From assembly GCA_900074885.1 (NCBI GenBank), contig FJUW01000056.1, positions 341,571 to 405,570 of the forward strand: 64,000 bases of DNA. Reading direction: 5' to 3'. Made by a program: the position numbers and the translations under genes. The notes under the pieces were generated by a model. The model searched no databases and was not told where the DNA came from. It saw only the letters and a list, made by a program, of their open reading frames with translations. Below are positions 1-11,011 of this stretch, piece by piece. How positions within the stretch are numbered: the first letter of the stretch is position 1; the number at the start of each line of letters is the position of its first letter. Source of the DNA: Rhynchosporium graminicola. Lineage: Eukaryota > Ascomycota > Leotiomycetes > Helotiales > Ploettnerulaceae.

Positions 1-2690
1 CTAATAACGCTAAAGCCAAGGCTTCAGTACCCTTTAGTGCTTCTGCTAAGGTAACTAATAAGATAGAATAAATATTCTCTGCGGCAGCAGAGAGAGGACT
101 ATAGGTAGCCTTGTTATCTTAGTCGTAGCTCCGAAGAGCATAGCAGAATAACGCAAACTCTAGCTCTAAGAACTAGGGAAGCTATCAGATACGGATCAGA
201 TTCGGACCAGATTCGGATAGGGTTCGATCTAGGATAAGGAGAATAAAAGGAGGATACTTATAGGAATATAGGCACTTTTATAGGAAGTATAATACCCGCA
301 CTTCTTCGAATTGGGGTTATCCTAAAGATAACGATAGTCGGGAGTAATAGCAGCGCGGCGCACGCACCGGATATAGCACACATAGTAAGCAGACGCTAAA
401 GCGCTAGCAGGAGTTAGGATTAGCACTATTCTATTGATAGTTAACTGCTAATATAAAAGTTAGCGATAAGTACAAATACTACTGTATACAGCGAGTCGGT
501 ACGTACAAGAAGTTAGATAGTAGCTGAATAAAAGAAGTTAGAAATCGATAGCGATTCTGAAGGTAATATACCTGGAAACCGCATAATACTAGTAGACTTA
601 TAATACTAATACGAATATCTTGCTTAACTATTTACTATTATTAATACTAAGTCTAATTACCTATATAATAATACTAACGAGGTCTCGCCTATTCAACCTA
701 TTGAGAATAGCTAGTATTATCTACCGAGTTTATTTTATTTACTTCATTTCGATCTCCTATTTATCACGCCTAATAATAGTATCACGTGGAGTTCGGAGGC
801 AGTCCGGAGGGGTTCCGGAGCTATAGCAGATAGACCTAAAAGCAGGTAATAGTACTAATAGATTATAGTACTAGTACTAAGCGTTACTGCTCTTGCGAAG
901 AAAAATACTACGAGTGTCAGTATCTCCAAATACCTACTAAGTCAGGAAGGGGATTCTGGTATAAGGACCCCTGTATATGATACCGGAGGGGATTCGGAGG
1001 GGGTTCGGACGTGTATATATATCAGGATTCCTACTTCCACTCGTAGAGTAGACTTTATAATATATATACTTTTGACTGTCTCAATTCACGGATATATATC
1101 GATATATACTTTGATACTTTATTACCGGTACTGCACCTACATTATCCTTCTCCTTTTTCTTTCTACTACTAGTCTTCTTCTTATTAGTCTTATTAGTCTT
1201 ATTCTCTTCCTCCTTCTTCTTTAGCTACTCGATATACGGGATCTACTTCTTTCTAGACTTCTTCTTAAACTCCTTTTTCTTCTGCTTATTAATAATAAAA
1301 TAGTTCTCTAGAGTATACTTTAGCGATATCTGTTTATAGTGCTTATAAGTCGGCCTAGCTTCTTTACTAGCCGGCTTAGTAGCTCCTCTGCTGCTTCCTT
1401 TCTTGGAATTAGATATAGACTTATTGCTATATAGAGCTTAACTAGCTATCTTACTAGTAGAGTCACTAGCTCTTATCTTATTAGTAATATCTTCGATTAA
1501 ACTAACTAAAGTTACTCCTGATTTAGACTTCTCGGTCGTATCTGGGTTATTACTAGAAGAAACTCTTAAGAGAGAACGTTATCTTTCAGCTTATATAAGT
1601 TATTTCTCTGAAACTATAGTAATAAATATAATTAGATATTATACCGGAGGTAAAGCTATTATTAAAGTCTCTAATTTGATAATTAAGAGCTTAAAAGCGA
1701 TAATTAACTTCTCTAGGGAGTTTAAATCGTTATACTAGAGCTTAACGTAATCTTATATAGCGTTATACACTAGTATATTACTACCTCCTTCGTACTGCGC
1801 TTATAAGGCCTTCTATATATCTGATACAGTAGTTTTACTAGTTATATACGCGAGAGGTCCGGCCTTCTAATTTAACGTGATTACTAGCTTCATTTCACTC
1901 TCTCTAGACTCTTAATCTTACTACTTCTTAAGTACTTTATCGTCGATATCGTCGTCCTATTCGTCTACCTCTTTAGGCATATAGTCGCGTGACTTAATAT
2001 TAAGAAACTTATTAATTCTATTAGTTTTAGTAATATTTAGTACCTTATCTCTCTATTCCGTATAGTTCTCTCCTCCCTTAAGCTTATAGCTATCTGCTAA
2101 GTTTAAGGAGGTAGAGCTACTTATCTTCTTGCGTTTATATAGCTCTAGCGTAGTCGCAGTAATAGGTTCCGATTCCGGGTCTTCCGGATCCTCTAGATAG
2201 TCCTGGGACGTCGATTTAGTATCTGCAGGGGGTAAATCGGGTATATTTTAAGTCCTGGGGACTTAGGTAGTAGCTTCCGGCGCTAGCGCGGAAAACTCTG
2301 CATCTCGAGATGCGATAATCTCGGAATTATCGACTTTAACTGCTATATGAGTACGAGTATTAAGTACTATACGGCTTGTTTATAGTAATGAAGACTCTAA
2401 AGACTCTTTAATAGAGCTAGAGTTATCGGAGTACACTTCTTCGACTTCTTCCAATAATAGTAGCGTAGGTGCGACAGCTGAAGAACTCTCTCCACTAGTA
2501 CTCTGCGCGACTATATTTACTATAGAAAGACGCGCTAGATTAACTGACTATACGCGTATACTATCCCTTAATCGGAAGCTCGCTACTTGAATCTCTACCC
2601 TTTTAGTACTAAGAAACAGTTCGACGCTTACTATTAAGAATTATAGTACTACTGCTTCTTTGAGTACTACTCTACTTCTGGCTATCGGGG
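1..2690. repeat. RIP-degraded repeat, family not recognised
   Basis: AT-rich sequence nearly free of CA and TG but retaining CG, the pattern left by RIP. From about 1140 to 2640 the minus strand reads as a lysine- and serine-rich, formerly coding stretch with in-frame TAG and TAA codons, so it probably held an element gene on the minus strand. No reverse transcriptase, integrase or transposase motif could be recognised. Short G-rich direct repeats of a GATTCGGA-like word occur at about 190-225 and again near 960-1005. The 68-codon open frame at 620-826 is not supported as a gene. Family assignment would need a library search. Confidence 0.6.
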
Positions 2691-3844
2691 CTCATAACCT
2701 ATCGCAAGGTTACGTTGATCTTCAGAGTAAGGCATAGAGTAGTTGAATGTTGTTAGTTATATTGCAGTACTAATTACTATGGAGAGTTGACCAAAGGTAT
2801 TATCTAGGAATATCCGCACGGACTATGCACGTGACTACAGTCACCTGATCCACACCAAGACCCATATCCTCGTAACACAATATAAGATCTCCACTCGATC
2901 TATAGTATGAGCAAGATCGACTGTGTTGTGAGGAGGCTTAGAGGTCCAGACATCCACCTCAGTATCGTCATACTGGTGTGCGAAAGAATAGTTAAGCAGT
3001 TGATCTTGTAGTTTGCCACGCTCTGAATAGAGACCCGAAGGCAGAGGGGTTGTGATCCAAGGTAATAGCTCAGCTTTTGCTGTACATTTAACTAAACGAT
3101 CTACTTCGTATATGCGTATCGTGAACCTACTAGTCTATCTTAATGGTTTTAACGAAGCAGATACTCCATTAGGCGGGCGTAAAAAGCCCCGACCTGCCTC
3201 TCTGCGAAAGCCAAACAGATGTTGCTCATCAAATTGCACATCATCTAGTAACCATCATGGCATACGCAGTGAAGCGGCGGTGGTGGTGGAGCTGGATGCC
3301 GTGTCGCCATCTTCTATGTGTTTCCTTTTTCAACCTGTCGTACTTCTACCCATACATGGTTCCTTTTCCCTATCGCAACCTGTCGGTCCAACTTCATCCC
3401 TAGCTTTTCTTTCTTATCACTCTCTCCTTTTGAGTTTCTTATATATTGCCTTCTTGATATGCACTGTTTTGTCTCTTCACTTTCCCGTCTCCCTTTTCAT
3501 TGAATGATCAATTCGTTTTCTCCATCTATATTTATAGTCTCGATGGAAGGTCCAGCTCGCAGATAATTCTGTCTAGCGCATGTCGACATAGAAATAACGT
3601 GTAGCGGAAGCAGAGTTCTTGCCGATTCTTGATCTCCGTACCGGAAAGGGTCTCCGGAGAGAGAAGCATAGGTGAAAACTGTTACTAGCAGATATCTCGA
3701 TTTAGAAAGTGGGACTAATACCAAACAATCTCGTTTTTATAAGCCGTGATCGAGGAAATAGAAGACATCTTCGGCGAAGTGTAAATCTGCTAGATAGAAT
3801 TAATTACCTTAACCGTAATTCGTCTCTAATATCATAAAAATATC
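2691..3844. other. Low-RIP sequence, no recognisable gene
   Basis: CA and TG dinucleotides return to normal frequency here, marking the left edge of the low-RIP block. An open frame at 3052-3507 exists, but its translation is low in complexity toward the end and matches nothing I recognise. The part nearest 3845 may include downstream sequence of the helicase relic. I see no promoter, tRNA or repeat that can be supported. Confidence 0.4.
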
Positions 3845-6800
3845 TTACGATATTGTATATAGTAATTTTGCAAAGTCATGTTGGTTGTTAAGACAGAGCT
3901 CGTCCATAATCCTGAGGTCCTTTTTATATCGATCAAGGACCTGGGCTCGGATGTGATCCTGACGGGGGACCTCTATTAGCCCAGTAAGGTCCATCTGTAC
4001 TGTTTGCGGATAACGCGAACACAGCATCGGCTAACCGCGCTTCTCGATGGGGCTCGCGGCAAACCTAACACCTCTCGTCACCTGATATATACCACCGCTA
4101 ATCTGATTTAGCATCCAACAACTGGCTCAGAATACCGCGGGAACTGTGTTAATGTGTAAGATAGAGCTGTATGGCCTCGCGATCTACGGAAAAGTGTCCA
4201 TCAATTTAATAGAAGAAGCCTTACTTTCATCGCGCTCGGCTCTCCTAGCCTCCTGAGAGAAGTCTATTAACTTATCAGGTTCATCCGCCTGGACTACCTA
4301 GCGGAAGACAGGTAATCAAACCCGATCCTAAGAGCAGATATGGCCACAATGACTGGCTGGTCTCTCTCACCAAGCCATTTAAAGACAACTGCAGCTTTCT
4401 CCTCTTCGCTTTCAGTGCTCGACGTGTACAAGGGACACTTGAGAATATCGGCAAGCTGGGCTAGCCCTTCCCGAGTCCGGCAGTAAATAATGATCAAATC
4501 GCGGGCATGGTCAAGTTCCACCTTTTTTGGCCAGTATGCTTATATCAAGTCGGCAGCTCTTTCATCCAAAGCCCCTGGCTTAGTTTCGAAGCTGACCATG
4601 TACTTGATATTCGGCCGGTGGGTCGCTTCCCGGCAGACCTTAGGTTTCACTAACTTATTGTGCTCGATAGACTCTTGTTACATCACAAGAGGGTGGGTTG
4701 CTGTCAGCCAGACGGATTGCGCCCTAACCTGCCGGACGGACCAGCCTAGTTGGGCCATGCATGGCCGGTAATCACTGGCTGTAATAGTAAGATGACTCTC
4801 GTCGATGACAATGCGGTCGAGTCTCTGCTTTCTGACTTGAAAATAACAATATGTAAGAAAGCCTTGAGTATACGCTGCTTCGGCTGACACAATGACCAAC
4901 GAAGCTAGCTGTTTACAATTCATAGACTAGATCAAGGGCCGAATGCCTATGTCGTGAAAGCGTCTCAGCATATCATACCGCAGAGGAACCATTGGAGAAG
5001 AACCGGGATTGTAGTCCCGGTATCCGCAGTTGCAGCCGCAAGCATGACGACCATTGTTTTGCCCGTGCTAATTCGATGACCAGAACCACCTGCTCGGCTG
5101 GCTGCGGACCCTTGATAGCAAGCACGCCGTTCCGTTGACCAGGGACCCGACACTGCAAGTCCGGTTCATTGTAGAGTACATTATAGAGTCTCCGAGCAAG
5201 AGCCAGCAAAGCAGCCCCTGAGTATTCACCTTTCCGACGCATTTTGGCCATGTTTAAAAGCATCAAGTATTTGCAGTAATAACGTCTCTGAAGGGCCTCG
5301 GGGTCTTTACCCTTGGAGGATCTGATCGAACCGGAAGAACGTACACCAGCTCGCGGTACTCGGTAATTCCGATGCAGCACAGCACTCGCGATGAGCGCAG
5401 TAGTGCCAGCATATGCATGATTCAAAGTGTGGTAGCTGTGATTGCTTTGTTCAGCCAAGGCAACAAGATCCAGCTCGTCCTCTATATGCTCACTGGCGCT
5501 CTCAAGACTAAAGTTGGCCTGTTCTTTCGCAGAGAACATCTCTTTGGTAATCGATGCGGCTAACTGTCGCCAGTTAGAAGTATATAGACAAGGCACTTGA
5601 GCTTAGGTGTATGCCTTCCGCAAGCAAACCGAAAGTGCTTTATCAGCCTACACCCTCCTGTCGGGCTTGGCGTAGTGATAGGGAGAGATAAGAGCACCTG
5701 GAGTCTGTCGTGGGGGTAATAATTGCCTTAGGGCTGCTATACAGGAATAGACAGCTGACTCATAGAGGGGTACTTTGCTCACGTCCTATTAAAGTTTACT
5801 AATGATTACTCCCCTGACTGCCGAGTGCTGCTTCGCGTCGTTATCTGCTACTGCCATGGCCGTTCGCACTTCCTCGACGTACGCAATATGTCCTTCCGAA
5901 AGGACAACTCTAGTCTTTGTCTTGTCGTTGTATGAAGGTAGTGGCAGTGCGTGAGACGTAGAATAGTAGCCGTGCGAATGTCTGGCTATATCGAGCAACG
6001 GTCCTCTCTTACGGCCCTTTGGATGGCCGTTGACCTGCAACCTTGTTCTTTGGCGACTATTACCACTTGAGAATATCCTTTTACTTTCTTATTGCTGCGA
6101 GGGTGCGAAGAATCCGCTGTAGAATCCTTTTTTAGCTCTCGGAAAGTATATTGAGCTCAGGCTCGATGGTAGTAGCAGTAGCAGCGAATATAGCCGTCTT
6201 TATCAGTCTATGCTTCGAGCCGGCAAGCACTTTTCCCTATCCGCTATATCGCAGCCACGGGTGTCCGTCTTAGTTGTTATAGTACCCCCTTTGTATTTGA
6301 CCTTTTTTTCTTCTTCTTACATCTACTTAGCAACTTCTGCCTTAATTGCAGCAGTTGTGTCTTGATAGTCACTGCCACTGCCATTAGCATCACCACCCGC
6401 GTTTCCATTGTTATGGTCATATGCTGGGCGCGTCGTGTCCACGTCCATCACCCAGTATTGTGCCCTCTTCTGCGCGAACCACGTCTGTAGCTGTACAGGT
6501 CGGAATAATTGCTCGTCTGACAGTCGTCTCTTATAATGCTCTTTGTTCGCGTGCTGACGTAGAACACGTCGATTTATTGTCCTACACTCGCAGTCTTGAG
6601 AATGGGATCCGAAAAGTATTGGTAGTAATGGCTATGTCAGAGAACCATCTGATAGCAGTAGCACGCGAAGAAAATCGATCATACGGCCACCGCCATTGCC
6701 CGAAATATTCAGCGATCTTCTGTCGATGTTCGAGTCCTACTTGATATGTTTGACTCGAGTGAGTAGTAATAGCGCCCAGGCTTAGAGCTTGTTGGCATTT

Positions 6801-6860
6801 GGCGGCGTAGCAAATAAGAAACTGGTATTCCGGAGTTAACGTCAACCACGGCCTCCATTA
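3845..6860 (-). pseudogene. RecQ-type helicase relic with N-terminal DUF3505-like zinc domain (telomere-linked-helicase-like)
   Basis: Broken gene read from right to left. The N-terminal part (about 6600-6860) has PEYQFLICYAAKCQQAL followed by HRQKIAEYFGQWRWPYD, like the C2H2-type DUF3505 domain that precedes RecQ-like helicases in many Pezizomycotina. At 5596-5200 comes the conserved pre-helicase region (LYTSNWRQLAASITKEMF; HSYHTLNHAYAGTTALIASA). Helicase motifs follow in order: Walker A remnant STGKT (about 5060), DESH box in RIVIDESHLT (about 4800), motif III LTATHP, then IIIYCRTREGLAQLADIL (about 4480), VIVAISALRIGFDY (about 4320) and a motif VI relic DFSQEARRAERD (about 4240). The C-terminal Cys-rich part GDERC-VCREPH (about 4070) and a tail RQDHIRAQVLDRYKKDLRIM (about 3930) match this family. 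Damage: at least two frameshifts (around 5100 and 4975), a TAG stop where tryptophan is expected near 4935, a stop near 4540, and a changed motif VI. The start is unclear because a TAA lies just upstream of 6860. The role is inferred from family: ATP-dependent DNA unwinding, often of subtelomeric copies. Confidence 0.85.
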
Positions 6861-7144
6861 AGAAGTAGAGATTCTGGGAATGCATATTCCAGTAAACTCG
6901 TTATCGACACTGACCGGCTTCTTCCATTATCATAAGCGAGCCTCATCCAGTGTGCGAAAAAATAATCTAATTAATTAATTTTTAATTAATTAAATTAATT
7001 AAGATTAGATTAAATTAAATTGACTAATTTTTTCCTTTAATTAAATTAAATTAAATTAAGAGTTAGAGTTAATCAATGATTTAATTAATTAAGTCTTAGT
7101 AATCAAGCTATATATATTTCTCTTTCTATTTATATAATATATAA

Positions 7145-9836
7145 CTAATCTATAGTAAAGAAATCTTCTATAATACTAGCTTCTTCTACCTCCTCGTTCT
7201 CTTCGAATATAAAACCCCAGCTCTTTAATAGACTAATAGTCTCGAAAGTATCTCTAGTAAGTCTATTTCTTAGCTTATTAATAATTAAAGCTCCTAGACT
7301 AAAGAATCTCTCTGAGGGCGCCGAAGTAGCCGGAATTTGAAGATATTTCCGAACTAATAGAGATAGTATAGAGTACTTATCTCTATTAGTAGCCTAATAA
7401 TCTAAAGGCTTAACCTATATATATTATTATTATATTTATATAAAGGATTTAAGAGAAGATTAGATTACTTACGCTAATATTAGCTCTTCTTTCTTCTAAA
7501 TAATAGTCTAGTTCGTCGAATTCTTCTTCTTCTTCGTTCATATAAATATCTAGATCTTCGTCTTCGATATCTATTCTCTCTCTTTCAGGTATAGGTAGAT
7601 CTATATTAGCCTGAATTTTCAGCCTATTAATAATATTAGTATATATATATACAGATATTAAAGAAAACTTACGAGTTATATTCCGCTTGAATCTTTCGCT
7701 TAATATCGCTTATGATTCCGTTACTTAGTCCAGGTAGACTTAGTCCGTCTAGTTTAATCCTCAGATCAAAAACTAAGCTTATATATAAAGCTTTATTAGC
7801 TTCGGTAATTCCGGTTTTTGGATAGTACTTTTGGAGTTTAGCGATTCCTTTATTAATAGTAGAAGTAAAAAGTTCCTAGAAATTATATTAGTAAATAATA
7901 TTAATAGCTAATATTACTTAATAAAATACTTACTTCTCTAAGTTCATCTCTAATTCTCTCTAGCTTAGTATATATCTGATATACGCTAGGAAGTAAATAA
8001 TAGATAGTCGGGTACTTCTCAGCTTGTAATTTCGTAGTAGTTTTAACGAATATATCGAAGATTCGTAGACATTTTCGAATATAATCTAATTCTCCTTCGC
8101 TTAGAAGTAATATACTTCGATACTTCTTAAACGATTTAGATTCGGAAGTAGCTACTACGGCTGATATAGCTTACTAAATATTAAGGAAATTCTTTAGCAT
8201 ATTAGCCGTAGAAGACCACCTAGTTTTTTGATCTATTATAGTATTAGTATTAGTATATAACTTATAGATTAAAAGTTTAGATTAATACTTACCTAGTTAC
8301 GGAAATCGAGGGTTTTTAATCCCTAAGATCTCTATATGCTGTTTTAAAGATCGATTATTCGCTCCGGAATATTTAAGGCCTAAGAAAATAGTCCTAATCT
8401 TTTTCTAAAGAGATATATCTATTATAATTAGTATTTATCTTAAATTATAATATAAAAAATAAACTTACTATTACTCAGATCTCCTTCTCTATTGTTTTCA
8501 ATATTTGCTATATCTCCTCTATTATCAAGTTCGCTATAAGCGTCCTTAATTATATTCTTTAATAAATCTTAAACGACAAGATTTAATACATGAGCTAAGC
8601 ATGCTATATCTCCTTGAAATTTAAACCCTTTTATATCGTAGTCTTTTTTAAAGGCATTAATAAGAGTATCGTTTGAGCTAGCGTTATCTTAAGTAATACT
8701 ATAAGATAATAAGTTAGTTAAATATTATATTAGTAGTTTCTAGATAAGACTTACCTTATGATATTATCTTAAATATTCCACTCTTCTAAAGCCTTAGATA
8801 AGACTTTATATAAGTATTTTCCGGAATGCGGTTCGCTTAAATAAGCTATACTAATAGCGTGTGACTTGAGCTTAAAGCTACTATCGATATAGTGTCTATA
8901 ATAGTTAGTATATAATTTTAATAATAATAATATAATAACTTAAATAGTAACTCCTAAATAAGAATCTTGATTTATAGTAGTCCACGCGTCTAAAGTCAAA
9001 GAAAAATATCCCTTTTCTTTAATATTAAGAGTAAGTTCTTCTTATATTTTATCTCTTCTTTCTTTATAGATACTATTAAGATAATCGTGAAGTATCTTTT
9101 TATAAATAAAAGGGGATTACCTATTATAAAGTTAGTATATATTTATATTATTAATAGATAAAAGAAAAACTTAATCGTTAAGATAAAGAGTTAACTCTCT
9201 AAAGGAAGTACTAGAAATACTTCTAAAAGATAGATTAATTTCAATAATAAATCGCATTAATAGCGACTTATATTTCTTCGTACTAAAAGGCTCTTTAATA
9301 GGCGAAGCAGGCCTCTTAGTACCTCTTAGAGAGCTAAAAGCCTGAGTTATAGTAGCTTAACTACTACTACTTCCTTAACTAGAAGTCTCTTCAAAATCGG
9401 AGGTATCTAAAAATAATTAGTTTATATATTATATATAACTTAAGAAGTTAAATTAACTTACTTGAATCTTCCTCTCCGAGACTTATTAAGACTCTTTAAA
9501 TATTAAAAGCCTTATGATTAAACTTATAGTGAGTAATATAATTACTCGTAGCGTGATTAACTCTTTGACCTTTAAAGACTTTCCTGTTTAAATTATTAGT
9601 ATATATATATATAAAAGGAGCTTCTATTAAACTTACGAGCAGCCTTTATGAAGGCACTTTACAGTTACTAGCCTAGGCTATGTAGGGTCCTTATTCGAAG
9701 GCTCTAAAGTCTTAGAAAATAGACCTTTTTTAAAGATAATCAGTAATTTATCAATATCGATCTCGAAATCAGTATCATTCTGCTCTCTATTTAAAGGAAT
9801 ATTCGTTTTATAGCCGGCAATAGAGCTAGAAGACAT
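7145..9836 (-). pseudogene. hAT transposase, RIP-inactivated (hAT-1)
   Basis: ATG at 9836 opens MSSSSIAGYKTNIPLN, aligning with the start of the hAT-3 protein. Further on come LTLDAWTTINQDSYLGVT (about 8985; first catalytic Asp of the RNase H-like fold), a DNAS motif followed by HVLNLVV (about 8685-8580; second Asp region), and the C-terminal hAT dimerisation domain YLQIPATSAPSERFFSLGAL (about 7330-7280) ending in a TAG at 7145. Eight or so short introns are suggested by minus-strand GTAAGT donors (ACTTAC on the plus strand near 7470, 7672, 7930, 8290, 8465, 8751, 9460 and 9630), each 50-80 nt. Several CAA or TGG codons have become stops, so no functional enzyme is expected. Confidence 0.88.
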
Positions 9837-10851
9837 TTTTATATATATAAGATAATATATATAAGTATAAAAGAGGTAAGTGATAAGAGTAATAGATATA
9901 ATCGATAATCTGAGGAAGATCTTTTGATTTTTAGAAGTTGATTCTTAGGAGAAAGAAAGACTCTTATATATAGATTATATAGTTTCTAGAAGAATCTATC
10001 TATTTATTGATTTCTAAGCTTATTTTTAATAGATTTATTGATTTATAATAATTAGAAATCAATAGAAATCAATAGAAATCTCTAGAAATCTCTAGAAATC
10101 TACGATTAGAAATCAAGATCTAATACTTTCTACTACTTTCTAAAGTATAATATTAATAATTATTTATTTATAAGCTATTATTATTAATAGAAACTTCATT
10201 TCTACTAGTAGGTTCTAGTTATTTCTACTTCTAGAATACTTACTGTCTCGGTTTACTAGCAAGTAGCGAAACGACTAGGCTTAAAGTAGAACCTTAAGCG
10301 AAATTCTAAGCCCNATTCTGCTCTCTATTTAAAGGAATATTCGTTTTATAGCCGGCAATAGAGCTAGAAGACATTTTTATATATATAAGATAATATATAT
10401 AAGTATAAAAGAGGTAAGTAATAAGAGTAATAAATATAATCGATAATCTGAGGAAGATCTTTTGATTTTTAGAAGTTGATTCTTAGGAGAAAGAAAGACT
10501 CTTATATATAGATTATATAGTTTCTAGAAGAATCTTTCTATTTATTGATTTCTAAGCTTATTTTTAATAGATTTATTGATTTATAATAATTAGAAATCAA
10601 TAGAAATCTCTAGAAATCTCTAGAAATCTCTAGAAATCTATAATTAGAAATCAAGATCTAATACTTTCTACTACTTTCTAAAGTATAATATTAATAATTA
10701 TTTATTTATAAGCTATTATTATTAATAGAAACTTCATTTCTACTAGTAGGTTCTAGTTATTTCTACTTCTAGAATACTTACTGTCTCGGTTTACTAGCAA
10801 GTAGCGAAACGACTAGGCTTAAAGTAGAACCTTAAGCGAAATTCTAAGCCC
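9777..10851. other. 537-bp duplication joined by a single N (probable assembly artefact)
   Basis: 9777-10313 and 10315-10851 are near-identical 537-bp segments in direct orientation, separated by one N at 10314. The copies differ by a handful of substitutions, several in an AAATCTCTAG mini-repeat at about 10060-10105 and 10600-10640. Both contain the start of the transposase gene. The equal length and the N at the joint suggest two overlapping contig ends placed side by side. Confidence 0.8.
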
Positions 10852-11011
10852 AATTAGTATTAGGCGAGAATTATAGAAGTTAATTAATTTTTAATTAATT
10901 AAATTAAATAAGATTAGATAAGATTAAATTAAGTATAAAAATTCGTTGATTAAATTAAATTAAGTTAAGTTAATTTAATTTAATTTAATCATTTCGCACA
11001 CTGGCCTCATC

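Larger units (their letters stand above)
6940..11011 (-). mobile_element. hAT-1 DNA transposon with 8-bp target site duplication
   Basis: The element proper is 6948-11003. It starts CAGTGTGCGAAA and ends TTTCGCACACTG, a perfect 12-bp terminal inverted repeat, and is flanked by the perfect 8-bp duplication GCCTCATC at 6940-6947 and 11004-11011; 8 bp is the hAT length. Inside the ends lie AT-rich subterminal runs of AATTAATT and AAATTAAATT words. The transposase is on the minus strand and RIP-inactivated. It landed 80 bp or so upstream of the helicase relic, in sequence that is itself not RIPed. As assembled it is 4056 bp, but 538 bp of that is a probable assembly duplication, leaving about 3.5 kb, the same as hAT-3 without its minisatellite. 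Confidence 0.95.

Noticed and set aside
620..826. 68-codon open frame on the plus strand
   Set aside because: Leucine/isoleucine-rich translation typical of RIPed AT-rich DNA, with no motif or context.
3052..3507. 151-codon open frame on the plus strand
   Set aside because: No recognisable domain and a low-complexity end; a second overlapping frame is equally open. Not enough to call a gene.
4490..4771. Plus-strand open frames opposite the helicase relic (also 5372-5563 and 6421-6744)
   Set aside because: Shadows of the minus-strand helicase, whose motifs are clear.
9777..10851. Tandem duplication as a natural feature of hAT-1
   Set aside because: Single N at the joint and equal-length copies, with sister elements lacking it, favour an assembly artefact.
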